64,000 nt of DNA from Ramlibacter aurantiacus (GTDB taxonomy: Bacteria > Pseudomonadota > Gammaproteobacteria > Burkholderiales > Burkholderiaceae_C). Location: contig NZ_JAEQNA010000001.1 in NCBI RefSeq assembly GCF_016722895.1, positions 1,550,001 to 1,614,000 on the forward strand. The letters run 5' to 3'. Each line of letters opens with the position of its first letter. Within the stretch, counting starts at the first letter, position 1. Positions 54,117 through 61,945 of the stretch are shown piece by piece. A model generated the notes under the pieces. That model ran no database searches. It saw only the letters and a list, made by a program, of their open reading frames with translations, and had not been told where the DNA came from. Both the position numbers and the translations under genes were made by a program.

Positions 54117-54131
54117 GCATCGATTCGATGC
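54117..54131 (+). promoter_or_regulatory. LysR-type operator-like palindrome
   Basis: GCATCG-ATT-CGATGC is a perfect 6-bp inverted repeat in the 122-base gap between the catabolic operon and the divergent LysR gene. Its position is where a LysR regulator would bind to control both directions. Confidence 0.55.
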
Positions 54132-54167
54132 GGCAAATAGATCGAGGGGAAACCCTGAGGCACGTCC

Positions 54168-55133
54168 ATGCGCTTCAACAAACTAGACCTGAACCTGCTC
54201 GTGGCGCTGGACGCGCTGCTGGACGAGGCGAGCATCAGCCGCGCGGCCGAGCGGCTGCACATGAGCCAGAGCGCGATGAGCAACGCGTTGGCCCGGCTGC
54301 GCGATTACTTCGAGGATGAACTGCTGGTGCAGGTGGGCAGGCGGATGGAGCCGACGCCGCGGGCCGAGGTGCTGCGCGACGCGGTGCGCGATGTGCTGCT
54401 GCGGGTGGACCACTCCATCGTGGCACAGCCGCAGTTCGTGCCGGCGCGCGAGCAGCGCGAGTTCCGGTTCTTCATCTCCGACTACACGCTGTCGGTTCTG
54501 ATGCCGCACGTGCTGGCGCGGGCGGCTATCGAGGCGCCGCACGTGCGATTCGCGCTGTTGCCCCAGGTCGAGAACCCGTCCCGTGCCCTGGAGCGCGGCG
54601 AGGTCGACCTGTTGGTGCTGCCCGGCGACTACTGCTCGGGCGAGCACCCGACGCAGGCGCTGTTCGACGAGCGCTTCTGCTGCGTGGTGTGGAGCGGCAG
54701 CCGGCTGGCGCAAGGGCAGCTGACGCTGGAGCGCTACCTGGACGCGGGTCACGTGGTGATGCAACCGGCCAACGTGGGCCAGCCGGCGTTCGAGGAATCG
54801 TTCACCAGGCGCCACGGCGTGGCCCGGCGCGTGGACGTGCGCAGCTACAGCTTCGCCGTCACGCCCGCCCTGGTGGTGGGGACCGACCGCATCGCCACCG
54901 TGCACACCCGATTGGCCCGGCTGGCGGCGCGCACGCTGCCCCTGGTGGTGCACCCTCCGCCCTTCGACATGCCTGCCATGACCCAGACGCTCCAGTGGCA
55001 CAAGTACCGAACCAACGACCCGGGCATCCAGTGGATGCGAGGGTTGATGCAGGCGGCGGTGCGCGAGATGGATGGGGAGGACAGTGAGGGGCTGGGGACT
55101 GGGGGTCAGGGCTCGGGGAACCCTGGCCCCTGA
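54168..55133 (+). CDS. LysR-family transcriptional regulator
   Basis: A 321-aa regulator. The winged-helix N-terminus (LDLNLLVALDALLDEASISR, then AAERLHMSQSAMSNALARLR) is of the NodD/NahR branch, followed by the effector-binding domain (about residues 90-300). It is divergent from the catabolic operon and is its likely activator, with a ring compound as inducer. The last 18 residues (SEGLGTGGQGSGNPGP) are encoded by a G-rich intergenic repeat that runs over the stop codon, so the natural C-terminus probably ended near EMDGED. Confidence 0.92.
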   Translation: MRFNKLDLNLLVALDALLDEASISRAAERLHMSQSAMSNALARLRDYFEDELLVQVGRRMEPTPRAEVLRDAVRDVLLRVDHSIVAQPQFVPAREQREFRFFISDYTLSVLMPHVLARAAIEAPHVRFALLPQVENPSRALERGEVDLLVLPGDYCSGEHPTQALFDERFCCVVWSGSRLAQGQLTLERYLDAGHVVMQPANVGQPAFEESFTRRHGVARRVDVRSYSFAVTPALVVGTDRIATVHTRLARLAARTLPLVVHPPPFDMPAMTQTLQWHKYRTNDPGIQWMRGLMQAAVREMDGEDSEGLGTGGQGSGNPGP

Positions 55134-55138
55134 CCCCT
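55086..55138 (+). repeat. G-rich intergenic repeat, inverted double copy
   Basis: It contains gaggggctggggactggggg and, further on, the reverse complement cctgacccctga. GGGGTCAGGG (55102-55111) pairs with CCCTGACCCC (55128-55137) across a 16-base loop. The repeat overlaps the 3' end of the LysR gene and is related to 891-916 and 1021-1057. Confidence 0.6.
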
Positions 55139-55231
55139 GACTCCCTCCTACACCAGCATGCGAATCGAGCGACTGGCGGGTCGGGGCGCGCCGCAGACGA
55201 TCGGAGTCCCCATCCACTTCAGGAGCACGCC

Positions 55232-55435
55232 GTGAAATCGTCTTCCAGCAAGTCGGGCCCCTCTTCTTCCAGCCGCAGCCCCGGCGATCGCGGCAGCGCC
55301 GCCAGCAGCGGCAGGGGCGCCAGCAACTCGCGCTCGGCCAAGTCGTCTCCGGAGCGCGCCTCGGCGACCAAGGCGACCGAGTCCCGCAGCCCGATGGCCA
55401 CCCCGGACAAGGGCGCCAAGGGCCGGATGCGCTGA
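55232..55435 (+). CDS. Small Ser/Arg/Lys-rich protein
   Basis: A 67-aa low-complexity basic protein starting MKSSSSKSGPSSSSRSPGD at GTG 55232, with an AGGAG site well placed at 55220-55224. It has no hydrophobic segment. The composition recalls small nucleic-acid-associated or stress proteins, but no family is recognised and the gene could be spurious; the good ribosome-binding site is the main argument for it. Confidence 0.5.
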   Translation: MKSSSSKSGPSSSSRSPGDRGSAASSGRGASNSRSAKSSPERASATKATESRSPMATPDKGAKGRMR

Positions 55436-55460
55436 CCTGCGGCGTGGACGCAGCGGCTCT

Positions 55461-56435
55461 TCAGTTGCGAAACACCTGCGTGACCATCAGCCCGTAGCGG
55501 CCACCGTCGAGGACGCCGATGCCTACACGGCCGAAGGTCGGGCGCAGGATGTTGGCGCGGTGGCCGGGCGACTCCATCAGGCCCTGGTGCGCCAGCTCCA
55601 GCGTGCGCGCCAGCGCCAGGTTCTCGCCGGCGGTGAGGTAGCGCACCTGGGCCTGCCGGATGCGGTCGAAAGGGTCCGATCCATCGGGCGACACGTGCGA
55701 GAAGTAGCCGCGCGCGAACATGTCGGCCGAGTGGGCCCGCGCGACCGGGGTGAGGTCGGGGTCGGGCTGCAGCGCCGGCAGGCCACGCCGTGCCCGTTCC
55801 TGGTTCACCAGCCCCAGCATGCGCGCCTCCAGTTCAGGCCGGGGTGGCGCCTGCTTCACGTTGAAGGGCAGGTCGATGCGTTCGCGCGAGCCGGGCGTGA
55901 CGATCAGCCGGCCAAGCGTGCTGGTCACCGCGTCCTCGAAGACGGGGCGCAGGTGGCTCTCCAGCCACTCGGCCGGTGCGGCCAGGCGCCCCGCCAGTTG
56001 GCTCTCGCGCGCGGCAATGGTGAGCCGGTCGACCAGGGGCAGCGTCAACAGCAGCAGCGCCAGGATGGCCGCGTTCACCAGACCCAACGCCAGGCCCGGT
56101 GCCAGCCCGAGGAAGCGGTTGACGCCGTGGCGGTGGGCACCGGCCGGCACGCGGCCGAACAGGCGGCTGGCCAGCGCCCCCAGGAGCACACGCACGAGGA
56201 TGAAGATGAGGATGAAGGCCACCGGTGCGGCCCAGACGCCGATGGCCGGCAGATACGCCTGCAGCAGTCCGGCACCGCCGCGGTAGCCCCACAGGGACGC
56301 CAGCAGCGCCATCGCGAGCACCAGCAGCGATACGGCACCGGCGATGAAGCCACGCCGCCACCCGCCCCAAAGTCCCAGGGCGATGACGGCGAGCAGGAGA
56401 AGATCGACGAAGTTGAAATGGGCTGGCATGTCCAC
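55461..56435 (-). CDS. CvpA family membrane domain fused to a CAP (SCP/PR-1) domain
   Basis: A 324-aa two-domain protein. Residues 1-160 are a CvpA-like four-helix membrane region (FVDLLLLAVIALGLWGGWRR, then GALASRLFGRVP). Residues about 195-324 are a CAP/SCP domain of the YkwD type (MLGLVNQERARRGLPAL, ARAHSADMFARGYFSHVS, AGENLALA, MESPGHRANIL) that should lie in the periplasm. CAP domains bind lipids or act on the cell wall; CvpA proteins are linked to envelope integrity. The role of the fusion is unknown. A second Met two codons on could be the start. Confidence 0.88.
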   Translation of the reverse strand: MDMPAHFNFVDLLLLAVIALGLWGGWRRGFIAGAVSLLVLAMALLASLWGYRGGAGLLQAYLPAIGVWAAPVAFILIFILVRVLLGALASRLFGRVPAGAHRHGVNRFLGLAPGLALGLVNAAILALLLLTLPLVDRLTIAARESQLAGRLAAPAEWLESHLRPVFEDAVTSTLGRLIVTPGSRERIDLPFNVKQAPPRPELEARMLGLVNQERARRGLPALQPDPDLTPVARAHSADMFARGYFSHVSPDGSDPFDRIRQAQVRYLTAGENLALARTLELAHQGLMESPGHRANILRPTFGRVGIGVLDGGRYGLMVTQVFRN

Positions 56436-56582
56436 GAAAGCGGCGACCGCCTCATGGCCGAGCCTAAGGGTTGCGTCGTGGCGAAGCTGTAGGACGCAGC
56501 CGAGCCAGGCGGGGAGCGCCCGCTCGAAGCCCGCAGCGCGAGGCGGCAGCCTGTTCGCCCCGGCGCTGGCGTTCCCCCGGCG

Positions 56583-57374
56583 CTAGACCGTCTGCCCGCT
56601 GGGCCGCTCCTGGCACAGGCTGTGCGCCGCCAGCCTGAGCGAGCGCCGCAGGAACACCGGGTTGCCCACCACGTAGCGGTGGAACAGCCGGCGCGGCTCG
56701 CGGCCCAGGCGGTACAGCCACTCGAGCCCCAGGCGCCGCATCCACCGGGGTGCACGCGGTGTCTTGTTGCCCAGGAAGTCGATGATGGCGCCACCGCAGA
56801 CGATCACGCACGGAAAACCCAGCGCGGCGCGCAACACCACCGCCACCTCCTCCTGGCGGGGCATGCCCATGCCCAGCACGATCAGGCGCGGCCGGTGCAT
56901 CGCGGCCAACCGCACATAGGAGGCGGTGTCGTGGAAGCCGTGCGCGACCACGCAGGCCGAGCCCGGCGCGACCTCGCGCAGCACCGCCTGCCGGGCGCGG
57001 GACAGCCAGGGCTCCTGCGTGCCGAACAGCGCGATGGTGCCGCCGGCGTAGCAGCGCATCAGCTTGGGAATGAGGTCGGTGCCATTGAGGTTCAGACCCG
57101 GGCGCTGGTTCAGCAGCTTCATCAGCAGGGCCATGCCGATGCCGTCGCGCAGCACCACATCGGCCGACATGAGCGCCTCGAAGAAGTGCGCACTGACGGC
57201 CGCCGAGTTCATGGCGTGGGCGTTGACGAACGCCACCACCACCGGTTCTTCGGGCTGGCAAAGCCAGTCGAGCAGCTGCCGCTCGCCGTGTTCACTGTGC
57301 ACCCGCGCGATGGCGCAGACCAGCTGCTGCCATCGGGGTAGCCAGTCTCCGGGAGGAGCGGCAGCCAGCCTCAT
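56583..57374 (-). CDS. WecG/TagA/CpsF family glycosyltransferase
   Basis: A 263-aa GT26 enzyme of the EPS operon with VLRDGIGMALLMKLLNQ, LNGTDLIP, LIVLGMGMPRQEEV and the C-terminal GGAIIDFLGNKTPRAPRWMR, LEWLYRLGREPRRLFHRY, the family signature. It transfers a sugar (ManNAcA or similar) to a lipid-linked intermediate at the inner membrane. Overlaps epsG by 4 bases (ATGA). Last visible gene of the eps operon. Confidence 0.93.
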   Translation of the reverse strand: MRLAAAPPGDWLPRWQQLVCAIARVHSEHGERQLLDWLCQPEEPVVVAFVNAHAMNSAAVSAHFFEALMSADVVLRDGIGMALLMKLLNQRPGLNLNGTDLIPKLMRCYAGGTIALFGTQEPWLSRARQAVLREVAPGSACVVAHGFHDTASYVRLAAMHRPRLIVLGMGMPRQEEVAVVLRAALGFPCVIVCGGAIIDFLGNKTPRAPRWMRRLGLEWLYRLGREPRRLFHRYVVGNPVFLRRSLRLAAHSLCQERPSGQTV

Positions 57375-58288
57375 GTGCGGCCTGCGCCGTTGAGGACCGC
57401 GCCGACCACGGTGACGCCGAACTCGCGCAAGCCATCCGACAGGGCGGCCATGGAGGACACCTGGCTGGTGTCGCGGCAGGCCACGATGAGAGCGGCACCC
57501 GCGCGCGCGGCGACCGTGGCCGCATCGGCGCAGCCCTCGGCGGCCGGCGTGTCCACCAGGATCACCTCGAAGCTCGATTGCAGCGAGGCGAGCAGCCGGG
57601 CCAGGCCTTCGCGGGCCAGCAGCTCCTGCGGGTTGGGCGGGCAGACCCCGGCCGGCAGCACGGAAAGGCCCGGCACGCCCCGGATGTCGACCACGGCTTC
57701 GGGACCGCCGCGTCCGGCCAGCAGCGCCGACAGGCCGATGCGCCCCGGGATGCCGAAGATGCGGTGCTGGCGAGGGTGGCGCAGGTCGGCGTCGATCACC
57801 AGCGTGCGCTTGCCCAACTGGGAAAACAGCACCGCCAGGTTGGCCGTGATGTAGCTGCGGCCCTCGCCCTTCCTGGGGCTGACCACGGCCAGCGCCGCAT
57901 GGCGCGCCTCGTTCTCGAACCAGCGCAACATGAGCTGGCTGCGCAGCGAGCGCAGGTGCTCCACCGCCGGGCTGTCGGGCTGCCAGGCCGCGATCAGCTC
58001 ATTGCTCAGGCCCGCGTCGCTGGGCAGCGCGATGTGGCCGAACTGCAGGGCGAGCGCCAGGCGCACGTCCTGCGCGGTGAGCAGGCCCATCTCCACGCCG
58101 GCCTCGCCATAGAGCTGGCCGGTGCGCTCCTGGTACTGGTGGATGCGCTCGGCGTCCTCGTAGGTCAGCCGGCCGTTGTCGACCAGGAGTGCGCCCATGG
58201 GCAGGATGGCCTCGCGCGGCAGGGCGAGCGCGGTGGTGTTGCTGTTGTTCTCTTGCTCGCGTGAGATGGCGAGGACTCGGCTGTTCAT
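57371..58288 (-). CDS. epsG: EpsG-type tyrosine-kinase-like chain-length ATPase
   Basis: A 305-aa cytoplasmic BY-kinase-like protein. An N-terminal MshEN-like region (ILPMGALLVDNGRLTYEDAE to about residue 85) is followed by a P-loop ATPase domain with Walker A SPRKGEGRSY, in which the usual Lys is Arg, Walker A' VIDADLRHPRQ and Walker B VILVDTP. It ends after NGAGRT without the Tyr-rich tail of classical BY-kinases. It partners EpsF. ATGA overlaps on both sides. Confidence 0.9.
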   Translation of the reverse strand: MNSRVLAISREQENNSNTTALALPREAILPMGALLVDNGRLTYEDAERIHQYQERTGQLYGEAGVEMGLLTAQDVRLALALQFGHIALPSDAGLSNELIAAWQPDSPAVEHLRSLRSQLMLRWFENEARHAALAVVSPRKGEGRSYITANLAVLFSQLGKRTLVIDADLRHPRQHRIFGIPGRIGLSALLAGRGGPEAVVDIRGVPGLSVLPAGVCPPNPQELLAREGLARLLASLQSSFEVILVDTPAAEGCADAATVAARAGAALIVACRDTSQVSSMAALSDGLREFGVTVVGAVLNGAGRT

Positions 58289-59673
58289 GTGGCACTACTC
58301 CCTGGGCTGTACGCGAGCCGCTGGCGCGCCATGGGCAGCGCCGCGAAACGATTGGATGCGGCCGGCACGGTGCCCAGCACGGGCAGGTGGGTGGCCATGA
58401 CGATGTCGTCGACCGAGCGCACGCGGCGGTTGAGCAGCTCAAGCAGCAGCGCGATGGCCAGGGCGAGGATCAGGCCGGCACCGGCGGCGATGCCCACGGT
58501 GGCGCGCTTGCTCGGGCCGATCGGATCGGTGGGTTCGACCGCCGGAGCCAGCGGACGCAGGTTGGTCATGGTGGTGAGCGACTGCAGCCGCACCTTGGCC
58601 GAGTTCTCGCTGACCTGGTTGTAGGCCTGCTGGGCGGTCTGCACGTCCTGGCGCAGCAGGGCCAGCATGCCGCGGTCCTTGTTCACCGCCAGCACGCGGG
58701 CCCGCTGGGCATTGAGCGCGGCCTGCAGCTCGCGTTCGCGGGCCCGGCCGGTCTCGTAGCTGGTGTCGATGGAGGTGCCGATGCGCGAGGTCTCGGTCGC
58801 CAGGCGCGAGCGCAGCGACTGCAGCTCGGCCTGCATCTGGATCATCTGCGGATGGCGCGGGCCCCAGCTGGCGCCGCGCTGCTCGATCTGGGCCTCGAGC
58901 CGGTTGATGTCGGCCTTGAGGCCGTTCACCAGCGGGCTCTGCATCACCTCGGCCACCGAGTTGAGGGACGCCCCGCGCTTGCTGAGGCTGTCGGTGGTCA
59001 TGGCCTGCACCTGCGCGAGCTGGGTCGACAGCGTGGTCAGGCGGGCCATTTCGTGGTCGGCCACTTCCTCGCCGACGATGCCGGCGCGCTGCTGGAACTC
59101 CGACAGCTTGAGCTGCGCCTGCTCCAGCTTCTGCCGCGCGGCCTTGACCTGCTCGTCGAACCACACCGACTCCTGGCGGGCGGGATTGGTCTTGAGCTCG
59201 AGTGCCGTGTCGACATAGGCCTGGGCGAAGGCGTTGGCCACCCGCGCCGCGTCGGCGGGGTTGCTGCCGGTCCAGGCGATGCTGATGATGTTGCTTTCGC
59301 GGGCCGGCCGCACGCTCAGGCGCTCCTGCAGGCGCTCGACCAGCTCGCGCCGCTGGCCCTCGGGCGTGGTGGAGCGGAACGACTGGTCCAGGCCTTCGGG
59401 CAGATTCCCCTGCAGCATGCCCAGCACGCGCTCGGTGACGCGGTCGCTGCGGGCAATGTCGATCTGGGTGGCGATGTAGCTGGACAGCATGGCCGGCGAG
59501 TAGCCGCCCCCGACGTCGCTGGCGTTGACGTCGACCAGCACCGGCGCGCGCGCCGTGTAGTCGGTGGGGCGCAGCATCGCGTAGGCGACCGCAGCGGCCA
59601 CCACCAGCGTGAAGACCAGCAGGGCCGTGAGCCAGCGGGCCCTCAGGATGGATAGGAACTGATGGAGGTTCAT
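58285..59673 (-). CDS. epsF: Chain-length determinant protein EpsF (Wzz/GumC type)
   Basis: A 462-aa polysaccharide co-polymerase. A TM near the N-terminus (WLTALLVFTLVVAAAVAYAML), a Wzz domain, a long periplasmic coiled coil (about residues 150-390) and a second TM (VGIAAGAGLILALAIALLLE). It sets chain length together with EpsG and feeds the EpsE channel. The 14-base gap from epsE and the ATGA overlap with epsG confirm one operon. Confidence 0.92.
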   Translation of the reverse strand: MNLHQFLSILRARWLTALLVFTLVVAAAVAYAMLRPTDYTARAPVLVDVNASDVGGGYSPAMLSSYIATQIDIARSDRVTERVLGMLQGNLPEGLDQSFRSTTPEGQRRELVERLQERLSVRPARESNIISIAWTGSNPADAARVANAFAQAYVDTALELKTNPARQESVWFDEQVKAARQKLEQAQLKLSEFQQRAGIVGEEVADHEMARLTTLSTQLAQVQAMTTDSLSKRGASLNSVAEVMQSPLVNGLKADINRLEAQIEQRGASWGPRHPQMIQMQAELQSLRSRLATETSRIGTSIDTSYETGRARERELQAALNAQRARVLAVNKDRGMLALLRQDVQTAQQAYNQVSENSAKVRLQSLTTMTNLRPLAPAVEPTDPIGPSKRATVGIAAGAGLILALAIALLLELLNRRVRSVDDIVMATHLPVLGTVPAASNRFAALPMARQRLAYSPGSSAT

Positions 59674-59687
59674 GGGGGCCGCGCTTC

Positions 59688-60584
59688 TTAGAACAGGCTT
59701 TCGCGTACGTAGATCACGTCGTTGGGCATGACCGGATCGGTCAGGCGCGGGGTGGACTCGACGATCTTGCCGTCGGGCCCGGGACGGTGCAGCCGCAGCC
59801 GGTTCTGGCTGCCGCGCGGGGTGACGCCGCCGCCGGCGGCGATGGCCTGCATGACGGTCATGCCGCGCTCGACCCGGTAGGGTCCCGGGCGCTGGGCCTC
59901 GCCATAGATGTAGAACACCGGCGCGCGGGAGATGTACAGGGTGTCGCCGTCCTGCAGCACGATGTCGTCCTCGGGCCGGGCCTGCGAGAACAGCGACGGG
60001 ATGTCGATGACCTTGCGGAACGGCTTGCCGTTGCGCGTGCCGGTGATGACCAGTTCGTCGTCACCCTGCGGGGTGATGCCGCCGGCGGCGGCCAGCATTT
60101 CGCTGGCGCGCACGTTGGTGGTCTCCAGCGGGAAGCGGCCGGGCTTTTGCACCTGGCCCAGCACCGCGACCTGGTTGCCCCGCACCTGCAGCAGGTTCAT
60201 GTTGACCTGCGGGGCGCGCAGGTAGCCGCCCTTGACCAGCATGTCGGCGATCTTCTTCTCGGCCTCGCCGATGGACAGGCCGCCGATCGCCACGGTGCCG
60301 ATCAGCGGATAGCTGATGGTGCCGTTCTCCGAGACCCGCGCCTCGACGGTGAGGTCGGGGTTCTGGAACACCTGGATGCGGACCGCGTCACCCGAGCCCA
60401 GCTTGTACTCGGGGCCCGGCTGCGCCGGGCGTGCGCCGGCGGAGGCCGGCGCAGCCGCCTGGGCACGGGCGGCGCCGTTGGTGGCGGTGGGGGCGCGCTG
60501 CTGCCCCTGTGCCTGTGCCTGTGCGGCGACCCAGACGCCGCAAAGGGCCAGTGCGCAGATGAAGAGGTGATGCTGTCTGGTCAT
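59688..60584 (-). CDS. epsE: Polysaccharide export protein EpsE (Wza-like)
   Basis: A 298-aa outer-membrane exporter. Signal peptide MTRQHHLFICALALCGVWVA, then the Poly_export domain (YKLGSGDAVRIQVFQNPDLT) and SLBB-like repeats (QKPGRFPLETTNVRASEMLA, GPYRVERGMTVMQAIAAGGG). A lipobox Cys is not obvious. It forms the export channel with EpsF and EpsG. Confidence 0.92.
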   Translation of the reverse strand: MTRQHHLFICALALCGVWVAAQAQAQGQQRAPTATNGAARAQAAAPASAGARPAQPGPEYKLGSGDAVRIQVFQNPDLTVEARVSENGTISYPLIGTVAIGGLSIGEAEKKIADMLVKGGYLRAPQVNMNLLQVRGNQVAVLGQVQKPGRFPLETTNVRASEMLAAAGGITPQGDDELVITGTRNGKPFRKVIDIPSLFSQARPEDDIVLQDGDTLYISRAPVFYIYGEAQRPGPYRVERGMTVMQAIAAGGGVTPRGSQNRLRLHRPGPDGKIVESTPRLTDPVMPNDVIYVRESLF

Positions 60585-60628
60585 GTTTTGGTTTCTCCCT
60601 GAGCGAATGCGGTGTGACAGACGTGGAC

Positions 60629-61828
60629 TTAGAACACGTAGCGCGCGGCCACCCCCACGCGGTTGGACTTGAAGTCGAAGGCGTTGAGGGTGGAGTTGCG
60701 GCGCTCGTGGCGGACGCCGCCGGTCACGATGACGTTGCGCACCGGCTCCCAGTCGACGTTGATGCCGAAGGAATTGATGGCGTCGTCACGGCCGGCATCG
60801 GGCGCGGCCAGCGAGCGGGTGACCCACTCGCGGTCTTCGTGCTGGTAGCGCAGGCGCACGGCGGTCTTGGCGGTGGCGTTCCACACCGGCTCGACATAGA
60901 ACGTCCAGGCCCGCACGTAGCCACCGCCGGCGGCCTCGTAGCTGCCCAGGTCACGCTCGATACCCGCGGCCAGCGCGGTCTTGCCGGTGATTTCCCAGTT
61001 GGCGTTGATGTTGCCGATGACCCCGTCGAAGTCGAAGGCCGGGGCGTTGTCGTGCGTGCGCTCGAGCCAGCCCAGGCGGCCGTCGATGGTGGTGCGGCCG
61101 GTGACGGGCCAGCGGGCGATCACGGACCACTCGTTCTCGGTGAAGTCGGAAGCGAGGTTGTCGTACTCGCCATCGCCACGCCGGTATTGCAGGATGGCCT
61201 GCGAGCCGCGGGCGGTCTCGTAGCCGGCACCCAGGCGCAGGCTGCGCACGCTGGGGCTGGACTCGAGCGAGCGGGCGTTGTCGGCCTGGCTGGTGCTGTT
61301 GCTCAGCCCGGCCCGGGCCAGAAGGCCGCCGCCGGGGGCATAGGTGCCTTCGATCAGCTGGGTGCGCTGGGTGCGCACATTGGCGCTGGTGACCCCGGTG
61401 GTGGCGACGCTCAGGTCGCGGAACTCACGCTGGTTGGCGCTGATGACGCCGCGGAATCGCGGCGTGAAGGCGTAGTTCCAGGCGGCGGTGTAGTTGAGCG
61501 TTTCGTAGTCGAGGCTGTCGAAGTTGCGGTGCCGGTAGGCCGATACCTCGGCGTCGAGCACGATGCGCTGCAGGCTCAGTCGTTTGTCGTAACGGGCGCC
61601 GGCGCGCAGGACGCCGATGTTGTCGGAGCTGGCGTTCGGCGCGCGCAGCACGTTGGAGTCGTGCTCGATGCCGGCACCGACGCGAAATTGCAACGAGTCC
61701 CCCGGATCCAGATCCACCGGCCGCGGTTCGGCCACGCTCTGCGCCTGCGCCAGCGGCCAGGCGATGCACAGGCACGCCGCCGGCACGAGAGCCCATCGAT
61801 TCAGTTTCTTTTGCACTTCAATCCTCAT
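60629..61828 (-). CDS. epsL: Outer-membrane beta-barrel protein EpsL
   Basis: A 399-aa exported beta-barrel protein starting MRIEVQKKLNRWALVPAACL. Amphipathic strands of alternating pattern run to the terminal aromatic (GVAARYVF). EpsL proteins occur in exosortase-B-associated EPS operons and probably help release the polymer. The frame open upstream adds no signal-like sequence, so ATG 61828 is chosen. Confidence 0.88.
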   Translation of the reverse strand: MRIEVQKKLNRWALVPAACLCIAWPLAQAQSVAEPRPVDLDPGDSLQFRVGAGIEHDSNVLRAPNASSDNIGVLRAGARYDKRLSLQRIVLDAEVSAYRHRNFDSLDYETLNYTAAWNYAFTPRFRGVISANQREFRDLSVATTGVTSANVRTQRTQLIEGTYAPGGGLLARAGLSNSTSQADNARSLESSPSVRSLRLGAGYETARGSQAILQYRRGDGEYDNLASDFTENEWSVIARWPVTGRTTIDGRLGWLERTHDNAPAFDFDGVIGNINANWEITGKTALAAGIERDLGSYEAAGGGYVRAWTFYVEPVWNATAKTAVRLRYQHEDREWVTRSLAAPDAGRDDAINSFGINVDWEPVRNVIVTGGVRHERRNSTLNAFDFKSNRVGVAARYVF

Positions 61829-61945
61829 TTCTTCGAGTCGTCTGCCCTGGCCCCGGGCCGGGGTCGTATCCCGTGACAACCCGTCCCTATGTTGAGCGCC
61901 CAAGCCGCACCACAACAATGGCTCGTTCGGGCTAAACATCGCTCT

